Positions 8,612-17,287 of a stretch of DNA of 64,000 bases are shown in pieces (positions within the stretch are counted from its first letter, which is position 1; the number at the start of each line of letters is the position of its first letter). A program made the position numbers and the translations under genes. Below the pieces are notes generated by a model. The model had not been told where the DNA came from and ran no database searches. It worked only from the letters and a program-made list of their open reading frames with translations. The stretch is from Evansella sp041820985 (lineage in GTDB: Bacteria > Bacillota > Bacilli > Bacillales > Salisediminibacteriaceae): positions 1 to 64,000 of the forward strand of contig NZ_JBGUAU010000014.1 of NCBI RefSeq assembly GCF_041820985.1, given 5' to 3'.

Positions 8612-8653
8612 GAGAGCACAGAAAAAGGAAAGACGATCTTTTTCCGTGTTCTC
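8612..8653 (-). terminator. Long hairpin between two minus-strand genes
   Basis: GAGAGCAC and GAAAAAG pair with CTTTTTC and GTGTTCTC to give about 15 pairs around an 11-base loop. There is no T run on the minus strand, so it may be an RNA-stabilising hairpin rather than a terminator. Confidence 0.4.
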
Positions 8654-8686
8654 TTATCTAGTAGGTCCAACTTTTCACACAAATAA

Positions 8687-10099
8687 TCAAGGCACAATTT
8701 CAAAAACGGTACCTTTATTATAATCCGCCACTTTCGAAGAGCCATAAGCCCCCAAAAATAATCTTCTTTGATTTCGATCCGTTCCTAAACTAACATAATA
8801 AGCATCTTCAGAGCCAAAATCATAGACAGGTTCTATGACAGAAAAATCATGAGGTTGACCATCCATTCTTACTTTTGAATAAGCAAGCGCCCCTTTTGTT
8901 TGCTCCTTTGATTCATCCTTTTTAGCAAAGTCGATAAACACCACACTTCCTTGTAACTCTGGAATTCTACTGCCCACATAGGCTTGCACGCCTGTAAGTG
9001 CTGTACCTCGAAACTTATCTGGACGAGGGTCCTCATGAAAATAATTCAGGAGCGGCCGTATCCGTTTCGTAGAAGTGATTACGGCATCATTGTAAAAAGC
9101 AATAACCTTCTCTTCTACATCAGAATTATCAGGGCAATCTCTTAGAATCGGAGAAGGAAAATCCCCTTCCCAACCTCGCCAACCTAAGTTAATTAATCCA
9201 TCATGATTCGTTTTCGACTTCTTCTCGTTGTCCACCACAATTTCCTTCACTGATATTGGCTTATAATCGGTAAAGGAAAAAATCGACTCTACTAGCTCTT
9301 GACCCACTTGGCCAACATATTTAATATATCGATTATTCTTCTGTTGAAAACAAATGCCAGGTGCATTTCGAACGCCGATGACGATAACGGTTAGCGTTTC
9401 TTGAACAGATATAGGAAGTTCGTCAAAACGGGAGACTGCCGGTAGATCATCGATAAATGTATCCTTACTCACATCTATTTCTATGATTTTTCCTGCTATT
9501 TCCATGAGGTCTTGGCATAAATCAAATGGGTCAAATCCAGACCCACCATCTCCGTTTGTTAATACTAGTTTTCCTGTTTCAGGTGAAAAGGTTAAGCTAT
9601 TGACTCCGTTATGATTGAAAAATGGTCTTCGTAAGTTCAATAGTGTCCGGCGTTTTTGTGGCTTCCCATTGGATGACAACACCCATTCTTCTACCGTATC
9701 AATATGGTCAAATTGCGTTTCTCTATTTTTCCACTTTAAAGATAGAGAGGTTGGATCACAAGGATCAGGCTCATAGGAATCCGAAAGAGCGCCAGGACCC
9801 TGTGTACCAACCACAGAATAATGAAGATAGAACAGACCATTTTGAGAAAACGCGGGATGAAACGCCAAGCCAACCAATCCCCGTTCATCGTATCCACCTT
9901 TAGAGCCAAGTTGTATCACTCGGTGGCGAATGTCTAAAAACGTTCTTGCAACTCCATTTCGAATGGATAAGACCTCGCCTACCTGTGTTGCAATAAATAC
10001 ACTTTCGGAAGAATCCCCAGGAAGCAAAGCTGTTTTCAACACAGTAGGTAAATTTATATCACTAACAATGGGGTGTAAATTCACTTTCACATTCTTCAA
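8687..10099 (-). CDS. PQQ-dependent sugar dehydrogenase-like protein
   Basis: A 470-residue beta-propeller protein of the glucose/sorbosone dehydrogenase type. Visible family features are the early IATQVGEV strand, GLVGLAFHPAFSQNGLFYLHYS (about residues 95-116), FNHNGVNSLTFSPETGKLVLTNGDGG (about 161-186, with the His-Asn-Gly of the active face) and NLGWRGWEGDFPSP (about 306-319). There is no signal peptide, unlike many family members, so it appears cytoplasmic. Cofactor and sugar are unknown, and PQQ biosynthesis is not encoded here. Start ATG 10099. Confidence 0.8.
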   Translation of the reverse strand: MKNVKVNLHPIVSDINLPTVLKTALLPGDSSESVFIATQVGEVLSIRNGVARTFLDIRHRVIQLGSKGGYDERGLVGLAFHPAFSQNGLFYLHYSVVGTQGPGALSDSYEPDPCDPTSLSLKWKNRETQFDHIDTVEEWVLSSNGKPQKRRTLLNLRRPFFNHNGVNSLTFSPETGKLVLTNGDGGSGFDPFDLCQDLMEIAGKIIEIDVSKDTFIDDLPAVSRFDELPISVQETLTVIVIGVRNAPGICFQQKNNRYIKYVGQVGQELVESIFSFTDYKPISVKEIVVDNEKKSKTNHDGLINLGWRGWEGDFPSPILRDCPDNSDVEEKVIAFYNDAVITSTKRIRPLLNYFHEDPRPDKFRGTALTGVQAYVGSRIPELQGSVVFIDFAKKDESKEQTKGALAYSKVRMDGQPHDFSVIEPVYDFGSEDAYYVSLGTDRNQRRLFLGAYGSSKVADYNKGTVFEIVP

Positions 10100-10176
10100 C
10101 TCAGTTCTCCCCCTTTTTATGTATTCCTTATAGATAGATATGAGGGGGGCGTTACCAGTAGCACCTAAATTGTATT

Positions 10177-10206
10177 GGAAGCATTAGGGACGGTTCTCCT
10201 GCTTCC
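10177..10206 (+). repeat. GGGGACGGTTCT hairpin repeat, copy 4
   Basis: GGAAGCATTA, core GGGACGGTTCTC, then CTGCTTCC. The stem base is intact and the inner pairs are lost. It lies in the divergent gap between the dehydrogenase-like and DUF2207 genes. Confidence 0.85.
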
Positions 10207-10303
10207 ATCGTAGAGATAATTGGTTGAAACTTTTTCCATGCTAAAGCCGTAAAGATAGGAAATGAGTTTTCGTTTGTTTTTTCAGAGGAAAGGCTGTGAT
10301 AAT

Positions 10304-12031
10304 ATGTGGAAGAAATTTACTGGTGTGTTCATCCTGCTTCTATTTCTATTTTTTATTCCTGAAAAGGTATTTGCGGTTGATTATAAAATAACGAATGTAG
10401 AAATAAATGCCTACTTACAGGAAAATGGAAATGTGAATGTGGAAGAGCGACATACTTATTCCTTTAACGGTGAGTTTAATGGTATTATTCGGGAGATAAT
10501 TCCAAACGTAGATACAGAGATTCACGGATTTCTGGCATATGAAGGTAATAGATCCCTATTGGTGGAAACAAATGAAACAGAGTATCGAATTCACCGTAGT
10601 GGAAAAGATGAAGTCATCAACGTGAGTCTCGTTTACGAGATTGTGAACGGTGTGAACAAGTATTCCGACGTGGCGGAATTTTATTGGTCATTTTTTGATC
10701 GTAACAATGAATCGACGTATGAAAACTTGATTATCAATGTTTTCCCACCGATTGCTACATCGGATGTTATTGCATTTGGATATGATGAGGCTTTCGAAAA
10801 AGAAAGAGTTCGTGAGGAAGGACATGTTCAGTTTCAGTTAGGAAGGGTTCCAAGTGGACGAAATGGTGACATTCGTGTTGCATATGATGCGTCTCTATTT
10901 CCTTTAGCAGAGGTTACTTCTCACAAAAATATGAGGTTGGAGATAGTGAATGACAAGCAAACGTTAGTGGATAACGCCATTGCTTGGGGGGAGAGAAGAG
11001 ATTTCTTAGGGAACATTGGTGGAATGATTATTTCCGGATTTGGGATTGTCTTTCTCGTTTTCGTTTTAACGGCATGGATGAAAGCTAAAGGGAAACGACG
11101 TGCGATAATGCAGGAAATATCTCAGGAAGATTTATTGCCGAACCAGAAGCTATCGATGCCAGCAACAATATATTTCACCAATTATAAGCAGGTGCGTCCA
11201 GAAACGATCGCAGCGGCTTTGTTAGATCTAGTTCGCCAAGGTTATGTGGAAAAAATAGGTGATGATCAGTTTCAACTAGTGAAACGGGATGGACTCCTTA
11301 ACCACGAGGAAAAATTGGTTAGATGGCTATTTGATGATATAGGGCAAGACGGTACATTCAGCTTTGCTGACTTACAAGCTTATACGAAAGTGAAATCAAA
11401 TCACAGTAAATATCAGATGGGTCATTCTGCTTGGATGAAAGCGGTAGGGATGGAGCTGAAGGATTGGGATTTATATGAAACGAAAGGGAAGTTTCTAGGT
11501 CTCTTTGCTACCTTAAGTATACTATTAGTGCCAGTTGGGATCGCGCTTGCGTTCTATGATTTATGGGTACTATTTGCGGTAGCCTTAGGTTTGTGTTTGG
11601 TAATCATCACATTTGCGCTTAGTTATCATCCGAAAACATGGGTGGGTGCAAAAATAATGTTAGAGTGGCAACGATTTAAGAGTGAATTTCCAAGGCTTTC
11701 TTCGGATCAATGGCTTAAGTTTTCGGAAGATGATAAAATGCGTGCCTTCATATATGGTTTAGGAGTAAATGCTCAAAACTTGAAAAAGAAAAACGAGTCT
11801 TTGATCAATGAATTTAAAACTTCGGACGCCAGAACAAGATATCATAACCAAGCTGATCCGCATACAGCATATGGACTAGATCCAACATGGATTATCGTTG
11901 CAGGAGCTGCCTCAACTAACTTCCAGTCAGCACAAAGCACAACAACTGCTGATACTAGCAGTTCGGGAGGAAGCTTTAGTGGCGGTGGCTCAGGAGCAGG
12001 AGGAGGCGGAGGAGGATCAGGCGCCTTTTAG
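10304..12031 (+). CDS. DUF2207 domain-containing membrane protein
   Basis: A 575-residue protein with a signal peptide (about residues 1-24, ending KVFA), an extracytoplasmic DUF2207 domain (about 25-225, containing the GEFNGIIREI motif), a membrane helix at about 238-258, a cytoplasmic domain, two further helices near 390-435, and a Ser/Gly-rich tail ending GGGGGGSGAF. This is the usual layout of the family; its function is not established. I start at ATG 10304 because AGGAAAGG precedes it and the signal peptide then begins properly. The TAG stop at 12029 shares its last base with repeat copy 5. Confidence 0.88.
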   Translation: MWKKFTGVFILLLFLFFIPEKVFAVDYKITNVEINAYLQENGNVNVEERHTYSFNGEFNGIIREIIPNVDTEIHGFLAYEGNRSLLVETNETEYRIHRSGKDEVINVSLVYEIVNGVNKYSDVAEFYWSFFDRNNESTYENLIINVFPPIATSDVIAFGYDEAFEKERVREEGHVQFQLGRVPSGRNGDIRVAYDASLFPLAEVTSHKNMRLEIVNDKQTLVDNAIAWGERRDFLGNIGGMIISGFGIVFLVFVLTAWMKAKGKRRAIMQEISQEDLLPNQKLSMPATIYFTNYKQVRPETIAAALLDLVRQGYVEKIGDDQFQLVKRDGLLNHEEKLVRWLFDDIGQDGTFSFADLQAYTKVKSNHSKYQMGHSAWMKAVGMELKDWDLYETKGKFLGLFATLSILLVPVGIALAFYDLWVLFAVALGLCLVIITFALSYHPKTWVGAKIMLEWQRFKSEFPRLSSDQWLKFSEDDKMRAFIYGLGVNAQNLKKKNESLINEFKTSDARTRYHNQADPHTAYGLDPTWIIVAGAASTNFQSAQSTTTADTSSSGGSFSGGGSGAGGGGGGSGAF

Positions 12032-12060
12032 GAAGCAGCGGGGACGGTTCTCTCTGCTTC
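12031..12060 (+). repeat. GGGGACGGTTCT hairpin repeat, copy 5
   Basis: GGAAGCAGCG, core GGGACGGTTCT, then CTCTGCTTC. It starts on the last base of the DUF2207 stop codon. Confidence 0.9.
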
Positions 12061-12120
12061 ATTTTACATAAAGTGGCTAACTTCAACGTGCAATAAACAA
12101 AGGAAAGGTTGGATCAATGA

Positions 12121-12603
12121 GTGAAGACAACAAGTAATTTAACTAAAGTCACTGCTTATATAACACGCATAAAAGATGAACAAATCCAATTACTTACAAT
12201 GCTAGAAGAGGGTGTGGAATCGTATGGACTCCAAGTTCCAGGTGGTACTTTAGAGCTAGATGAAGAAATAGAGGAATGCTTACTGAGAGAAATTCATGAG
12301 GAGGCAGACCTTACGGATGTAAAAATTATTTCGTATCTTGGGGAACACAAGTACTTTCTAGCGAAGAAAAAAGCAAATATTACTCGTCACTACTTTCATT
12401 TATCAATAGAAACTTGTAAGGATCAATTCACTGTGGTTGTTCATAGTGAGGATGAAGATAATGGATGGGTTTATCATTATAAATGGCTTAACTTAGATAA
12501 GACTACTATTCCTGAACTTGGTGGATATTTAGGGATTGGACTAGGAAATTTGTATAAAACACTATTTTATGGAGGGGAATTTTGTTCTAAAATTAACGAT
12601 TGA
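12121..12603 (+). CDS. NUDIX hydrolase
   Basis: A 160-residue NUDIX protein, expected to hydrolyse a nucleoside diphosphate linked to another group. The NUDIX box spans about residues 41-62: GTLELDEEIEECLLREIHEE fits G-x5-E-x7-RE-U-x-EE, but the Gly near the end of the box is Asp. The start GTG 12121 follows AAAGGAAAGG. It lies next to another NUDIX gene with which it shares little sequence. Confidence 0.8.
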   Translation: MKTTSNLTKVTAYITRIKDEQIQLLTMLEEGVESYGLQVPGGTLELDEEIEECLLREIHEEADLTDVKIISYLGEHKYFLAKKKANITRHYFHLSIETCKDQFTVVVHSEDEDNGWVYHYKWLNLDKTTIPELGGYLGIGLGNLYKTLFYGGEFCSKIND

Positions 12604-12699
12604 TGTTTTACCAATCGAACTTATGCTTTATTTTCCTAAAGATAATGTTCGTTAAAGAACAACGTCAAGGCAATAGTAACATTTCTGAGGGGTAATTTC

Positions 12700-13323
12700 A
12701 TGGAAAACGAACAGTTTAAGATTTTTGATAAAGATAGAAATCAAATAGGTATTGCTACGCGTGAAGAAGTACATAGACATGGATATTGGCATGAAACATT
12801 TCATTGCTGGTTTGTTAGTAAGGAAGATGATACGAACTTTCTGTATTTTCAACTTCGCAGTGATACGAAAAAGGACTATCCAAATCTTTTTGATATTACT
12901 GCTGCTGGTCACTTGTTGGCTAATGAAACAGTGGAAGATGGTGTGAGAGAGATTAAGGAGGAAGTCGGGATTGATATTTCTTTTAGAGAGTTAGTACCAT
13001 TGGGAATCATTGATTATTGCGTGGAAAAAGAAAGCTTTATTGATAGGGAATTAGCGAATGTATTTTTATATAAAAGCAACAAATCCTTTGACGATTTTAC
13101 TCTTCAAGAAGAAGAAGTTTCGGGAATCGTGAAGGTTGCATTTAATGATTTTATAAAACTTTGGTCCGGAGAAACAGAGAAAATCCAAGTAACTGGATTT
13201 ACTATACAAAAAGATGGGGAACAAATTCTGATTGATGAGAAGGTAGGAAGGGATAAATTTGTACCTCACCAATTGGCGTTTTATGAAACCGTTATTCGAA
13301 AAATAAGAGAAAAGATTGGATAG
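12700..13323 (+). CDS. NUDIX hydrolase, isopentenyl-diphosphate isomerase-like (YfcD type)
   Basis: A 207-residue NUDIX protein of the YfcD/IDI-like subgroup. The N-terminus FDKDRNQIGIATREEVHRHG and WHETFHCWFV (about residues 30-40) are characteristic. The complete NUDIX box, GHLLANETVEDGVREIKEEVG, runs from about 70 to 90, with the catalytic REIKEE intact. It probably acts on a phosphorylated small metabolite rather than being a true isomerase. Start ATG 12700, preceded by TGAGGGG. Confidence 0.85.
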   Translation: MENEQFKIFDKDRNQIGIATREEVHRHGYWHETFHCWFVSKEDDTNFLYFQLRSDTKKDYPNLFDITAAGHLLANETVEDGVREIKEEVGIDISFRELVPLGIIDYCVEKESFIDRELANVFLYKSNKSFDDFTLQEEEVSGIVKVAFNDFIKLWSGETEKIQVTGFTIQKDGEQILIDEKVGRDKFVPHQLAFYETVIRKIREKIG

Positions 13324-13440
13324 GTCGAATTTATTTGAGAAATCGATTTAGTTCCTATGTTAAAATTAGGAAAGAGTTTGTTCAGAAACTAGCAGTAGGA
13401 AGTTCCAGAAATAGAAGTTAACTTATGGGGGAAGATTCGT

Positions 13441-13686
13441 TTGCAAACCAATAGCAACCATTCAAATAACATAAAGCTTAAAGCATATCGCAATGCATTC
13501 AATAGTGTATTCTTTTCTTACAGTTTTTTTGTAGTACTCAATGATATAATATTAAATCGAGAACTAGATTATAAGTATGTTTTTACGATGACCTTTTTAT
13601 TCATGATTTTAGTTTACTACCTAACCACTTTTTTAAGCAAATATAAAAAGAATAAACAGATTATTCAAGACAAAGGGTCAGTATAA
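13441..13686 (+). CDS. Small membrane protein (81 aa)
   Basis: An 81-residue protein with two hydrophobic helices (about residues 20-38 and 45-64), a polar N-terminus and a Lys-rich C-terminus. The start is TTG 13441 after GGGGGAAG. It is followed 33 bp later by another membrane-protein gene and probably shares a transcript with it. I do not recognise the family. Confidence 0.6.
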   Translation: MQTNSNHSNNIKLKAYRNAFNSVFFSYSFFVVLNDIILNRELDYKYVFTMTFLFMILVYYLTTFLSKYKKNKQIIQDKGSV

Positions 13687-13719
13687 TAATAGTTTAATAA
13701 AGTGAAAGGAGACTCTAAC

Positions 13720-14025
13720 ATGGAGTTTTTCATGGCAATTGCGCCCCTTGTATTTGTGGGAGTGATTGTTGTTTTCGTAATTACAAGGCTCAAACATAAG
13801 CAGTACCGAGAAAATCAAGGGAAGAAAAAATCAAAAAACGCTCAAGTTTTACTAGATAGTTTCATACCATTGGGATTGATTTTTGGTTGTTCTATCGGTG
13901 TCGTTTTTGGTATGCTGTTCCAGATATCTTTCCTTTATACAATTAGTTTTGGAGCTGGAATAGGCTATTTATTAGGATATTTTGGATATGAATTTTATTG
14001 TAAAAGAGAGGGTATTTATAAATAG
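13720..14025 (+). CDS. Small membrane protein (101 aa)
   Basis: A 101-residue protein with an N-terminal helix (about 4-21), a basic stretch rich in Lys (about 24-40) and two glycine-rich helices (about 47-65 and 68-88). I chose ATG 13720 because GAAAGGAG lies 8 bases upstream; the in-frame GTG 13702 has no such support. Function unknown. Confidence 0.65.
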   Translation: MEFFMAIAPLVFVGVIVVFVITRLKHKQYRENQGKKKSKNAQVLLDSFIPLGLIFGCSIGVVFGMLFQISFLYTISFGAGIGYLLGYFGYEFYCKREGIYK

Positions 14026-14151
14026 CTGCGTCCAATTACGCCAATTCAGCTTATTTTTTTCCTGAAAAACGGGAACTATTAGACATAACTATAAGAGTTA
14101 CTTTAAAGATAAGTTTAGTGTACAATGTGATAGGAAAGAGGGGATGAAAGT

Positions 14152-14493
14152 ATGGATAAAGAAGAAGTTTTACCACCAAAAACATGTGAAGTGGATCGAA
14201 TGGTTACGAAACCAGAAGATATCCAGAAGGTACTAGCGGGTACAAAGACAGCACAAAGAAGGAATGGTAGGTACGCGGATCCTGGAGAAATCATGGTTCT
14301 TGAAGGTACAGAATTCAAAATAGAACGAGTGTATCGACAAACGTTAGGTGACTTAACGGACGAGATAGCTGTCCAAGAGGGATATAATACGGTGGAAGAA
14401 TATAAAAACGCCATCTTATCTCTTCACCCAGGGATGCCGTGGAAGCCACAAATGAAAGTTTGGGTACATGAATTCACACCAGTGGAAGCATAG
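14152..14493 (+). CDS. ASCH domain protein (YqfB-like)
   Basis: A 113-residue protein of the ASCH/PUA-like fold, expected to bind RNA or nucleosides. Recognisable features are the paired basic residues in TAQRRNGRYADPGE (about residues 33-46) and the later YNTVEEYKNAI with PWKPQMKVWVHEF at the end. ATG 14152 follows AGAGGGGATG. The last two sense codons (GAA GCA) and the TAG stop lie inside repeat copy 6, so part of the C-terminus is supplied by the repeat. Confidence 0.8.
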   Translation: MDKEEVLPPKTCEVDRMVTKPEDIQKVLAGTKTAQRRNGRYADPGEIMVLEGTEFKIERVYRQTLGDLTDEIAVQEGYNTVEEYKNAILSLHPGMPWKPQMKVWVHEFTPVEA

Positions 14494-14514
14494 GGGACGG
14501 TTCTCTTTGCTTCC
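14484..14514 (+). repeat. GGGGACGGTTCT hairpin repeat, copy 6
   Basis: GGAAGCATA, core GGGGACGGTTCT, then CTTTGCTTCC. It contains the end of the ASCH gene, including its stop, and is followed by TTTTTTATTT, so this copy could also serve as a terminator. Confidence 0.9.
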
Positions 14515-14553
14515 TTTTTTATTTGTCTTCGGGCTTGTTTAGGTAGCAACTAT

Positions 14554-14602
14554 TTCGTTTAGCGAAACGAAGGAAGCAGTGAGAACCGTCCCCACTGCTT
14601 CC
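14554..14602 (-). repeat. GGGGACGGTTCT repeat, copy 7, with companion hairpin
   Basis: In reverse orientation, GGAAGCAGTG and CACTGCTTCC form a perfect 10-bp stem around the core (14572-14602). Directly before it, TTCGTTT and AAACGAA with a 4-base loop (14554-14571) make a second hairpin. The same pair of hairpins recurs at copies 8 and 9. Copies 6 and 7 face each other 70 bp apart between convergent genes. Confidence 0.9.
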
Positions 14603-14605
14603 TCC

Positions 14606-15988
14606 CTACATTCCTGGTATGAGGATAGTGGTCTCATGTTCATCAAACGTACTGTGGAAGACATAAACCGGTTGATAATAACCTTTGGAATCTAAATGAT
14701 AGCTCAATTCCACTTGGTGGACGTGGAGACTTTCAACTCTATGATTGTTTAAGTAAAATGGAAACTTCCCATCCAAAATTTCCTCATAAGCTTCTTGTTC
14801 ACTTTTTATCTGAACATCCCTTACTTTGTCATACGTTATCAATTCATTGTCAATGTACTTCACTGTATCATCGTTATAATAACTAACTTTTAAAATACCA
14901 TCAATGAGCTGATTTCCTATCGCATTTTTATCTACCGTCCACTCATAATTGCCAGTATCTATATGGTGAAACATAGCATCTTGAGGTAATTTAATTCCGA
15001 ATAACGACAGGTTTTCTACTAACGTTTCTTCATCGGTATCTTTCGGGTTCATATTTGCGGAATGACCTGAAAAATCAGTAAAGCGGTAACTTCCATCTAG
15101 ATAAGTAAACCAAATATTATAAGGACTAACCGAATAAATTCCTACGTCCTGATAGGAGATAACCTCTATGTTGGTTGGATCAACATTTAATTTCCCGAAA
15201 AAATCTACAACAAATTCCTCAGCCGTAGCTTTTGTAAAAGTAGGAGCTTTATAAACAGGTACGCTGGTTCTACTCTCATTCAGCTCTATATCCACTGTGG
15301 TAACGGCCTGTGTCATATTAGCTCGTTGACTAGGTACGATCGAGAGGTTACCAAACTCCTTCCAATGATAGTAAGTAAACATACTTCCGAATAGGATAAA
15401 TACAAGAAGTAGTGGGGAAAAATAGAGACAAGATCTTCTTATCCCCCGCGTTCTTATGGTAAGAATACCCATAAATATGCCGTATCCAATAATTCCACCT
15501 AGTAGATTGTTAAAAAGATCATCCACCACAAAATTCCCAAATCTCGTGACAAGTTGAAGACTTTCTATTGAAAGGGTAAATAAAGCAGCTGCCCCGATTG
15601 TCACAATCGCCTTTTGAAAACGTTTATGTAATAGTGGAAAAAGGATACCGAATGGCACAAACATAATGATATTCAATATAACAAACTGCCAATGTCTTAA
15701 ACTAAAGCTGTGCCAAGCTTGTCGATAGGAACTGAATAAGGCGAAGTTAGTTCCACCCTGAAAACCAGAGCCGCGATTTAAAAAGGTCACCCCAATAACC
15801 ATGATAAAATAACCAATAAACATTCCCCATAAAATCAAATTCTTCTTTGAAAGGTCCTTTTTCCCTTTTAATAGTATTCGATAAAAAAGAAAGTACCCTA
15901 TAAAGAATAGAAACATTAAAGCAATTACTGCGACCAATGCTACAAAAAAATATTCTCTAACTATGCCGACGATTTCTTGAAGTCTCAT
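14606..15988 (-). CDS. VanZ-like membrane protein with large C-terminal domain
   Basis: A 460-residue protein. The first 205 residues hold five to six membrane helices with VanZ features, including ILNIIMFVPFGILFP (about 104-118) and the ESLQLVTRFGNFVVDDLFNNLLGG stretch (about 143-166). The remaining 250 residues are soluble and probably outside the cell, with a repeated pattern of charged beta strands and no named motif. VanZ proteins are usually under 200 residues, so this is the extended form seen in some Bacillaceae. Start ATG 15988 after GAGGGAGAG. Confidence 0.75.
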   Translation of the reverse strand: MRLQEIVGIVREYFFVALVAVIALMFLFFIGYFLFYRILLKGKKDLSKKNLILWGMFIGYFIMVIGVTFLNRGSGFQGGTNFALFSSYRQAWHSFSLRHWQFVILNIIMFVPFGILFPLLHKRFQKAIVTIGAAALFTLSIESLQLVTRFGNFVVDDLFNNLLGGIIGYGIFMGILTIRTRGIRRSCLYFSPLLLVFILFGSMFTYYHWKEFGNLSIVPSQRANMTQAVTTVDIELNESRTSVPVYKAPTFTKATAEEFVVDFFGKLNVDPTNIEVISYQDVGIYSVSPYNIWFTYLDGSYRFTDFSGHSANMNPKDTDEETLVENLSLFGIKLPQDAMFHHIDTGNYEWTVDKNAIGNQLIDGILKVSYYNDDTVKYIDNELITYDKVRDVQIKSEQEAYEEILDGKFPFYLNNHRVESLHVHQVELSYHLDSKGYYQPVYVFHSTFDEHETTILIPGM

Positions 15989-16138
15989 TTTCTCTCTCCC
16001 TCTTACCGGAACTTTACATTATCAATAGTGTCGAAGTTATTCCTATTATATAGACGAAGCTGAGATATAAATAGTTTGTTTTTTGATTCGTTTTATTTAG
16101 AGGACTGTTTAGGGTCTCGAAGATGTTCTTCCGAATAT

Positions 16139-16187
16139 TTCGTTTAGGAAAACGAAGGAAGCACTGAGAACCGTCCCCACTGCTTCC
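16139..16187 (-). repeat. GGGGACGGTTCT repeat, copy 8, with companion hairpin
   Basis: The companion hairpin TTCGTTT-AGGA-AAACGAA (16139-16156) is followed by GGAAGCACTG, the core in reverse and CACTGCTTCC (16157-16187). An extra CCACTGCTTCCCC follows, a short tandem duplication of the arm. Confidence 0.9.
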
Positions 16188-16244
16188 CCACTGCTTCCCC
16201 GTCGCAATAGTCAAAATATTTGTATCTTTGAACAAAATAGTTCC

Positions 16245-16259
16245 ATGTAAACGCATACA
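16245..16259 (+). promoter_or_regulatory. cre site (CcpA operator) for the permease operon
   Basis: ATGTAAACGCATACA fits WTGNAANCGNWNNCW at every fixed position. It ends 13 bp upstream of the TATAAT at 16273-16278, so it covers the expected -35 region, where CcpA would exclude RNA polymerase. Confidence 0.65.
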
Positions 16260-16310
16260 TTATTTTGTAAACTATAATTACTAACTAATTATATGTGGGG
16301 AGTGAGATTC

Positions 16311-17267
16311 ATGGACCCAGTAACAGAACCGAAAAAACAACAATTAGGGTCTTCTTTAAAACCAAATAATCCAAAAAAGTGGAGTTATAAACTAAAAACA
16401 AAAGAAACATTTGCTGGGTATTTATTTATTGGTCCTATGTTATTGGGAACTACTATTTTAGTAATTCTACCAATTATCGCAGCCTTGATTGTTAGTTTTA
16501 CAGATTGGGTTTTTATTCGAGGAATAGGAGATTTGAATTTCGTAGGGGTAGAAAACTACAAAAGGCTAGCAAGCGATGAATTATTTATTAAATCTGTTCA
16601 GAATAATATATGGTTAATATTTTCGGTTCCTCTTACGATGGCACTGGCATTATTTCTATCAATCGTTATTAATAAACATGTGTATTTCAAAGCTTACTTT
16701 AAAATAGTGTACTTTATCCCTTACATTTCCAGTATTGTTGCTATTGCGATTGTTTTCCAGCTATTATTTCATCCATCATATGGACCTGTTAACGAATTTC
16801 TCATGGCAATTGGAATCGATAACCCACCGCGATGGCTAGCAGATACAAAGTGGGCTTTAGTTTCGGTAATCATTATTAGTGTCTGGTCTTCGGTTGGGTT
16901 CAATCTTATTATCTATTTAGCAGCACTTCAGAATATCCCTTTGGATTTATACGAGGCTGCAGATATTGATGGAGCAGGCCTTTGGAAAAAATTTAAATTT
17001 ATTACGTTACCGATGTTATCTCCAACAACATTTTTCTTACTAATTACCGGAATCATCTATAGCTTTAAGGCCTTCGAGCTAATTGTTGTATTAACTGGAG
17101 GTGGACCAAGTTACTCTACTTCTGTAATGGTTTATTACCTATATGAACAGGCATTTGTTAATCTACGTTCAGGCTATGCATCTGCCATATCTATGTTCCT
17201 ACTACTGACCTTGCTCATTATTACTGCAATACAGTGGTTTGGACAGAAAAAATGGGTGAACTATTAA
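16311..17267 (+). CDS. Carbohydrate ABC transporter permease (YesP-like)
   Basis: A 318-residue MalF/LplB-type permease with six membrane helices after a polar N-terminus of about 40 residues. The ATPase-docking EAA loop is clear: YEAADIDGAGLWKKFKFITLP (about 220-240). With the next two genes it forms a complete importer apart from the ATPase, which in B. subtilis is supplied by MsmX. The lyases and YesMN-like regulators on either side suggest rhamnogalacturonan oligosaccharides as cargo. I chose ATG 16311 after GGGGAGTGAG instead of ATG 16293, which lies within that site. Confidence 0.88.
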   Translation: MDPVTEPKKQQLGSSLKPNNPKKWSYKLKTKETFAGYLFIGPMLLGTTILVILPIIAALIVSFTDWVFIRGIGDLNFVGVENYKRLASDELFIKSVQNNIWLIFSVPLTMALALFLSIVINKHVYFKAYFKIVYFIPYISSIVAIAIVFQLLFHPSYGPVNEFLMAIGIDNPPRWLADTKWALVSVIIISVWSSVGFNLIIYLAALQNIPLDLYEAADIDGAGLWKKFKFITLPMLSPTTFFLLITGIIYSFKAFELIVVLTGGGPSYSTSVMVYYLYEQAFVNLRSGYASAISMFLLLTLLIITAIQWFGQKKWVNY

Positions 17268-17287
17268 GGAAGGGAGGAGGAAACCTA

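Larger units (their letters stand above)
15989..16310. other. Promoter region of the permease operon with repeat copy 8
   Basis: This divergent gap holds repeat copy 8, a cre-like site (16245-16259) and a TATAAT box (16273-16278). An open frame on the minus strand crosses the repeat and is not credible as a gene. Confidence 0.6.

Noticed and set aside
16014..16256. Minus-strand frame of 80 codons upstream of the permease operon
   Set aside because: It runs through repeat copy 8 and overlaps the promoter region; no ribosome binding site or recognisable composition.
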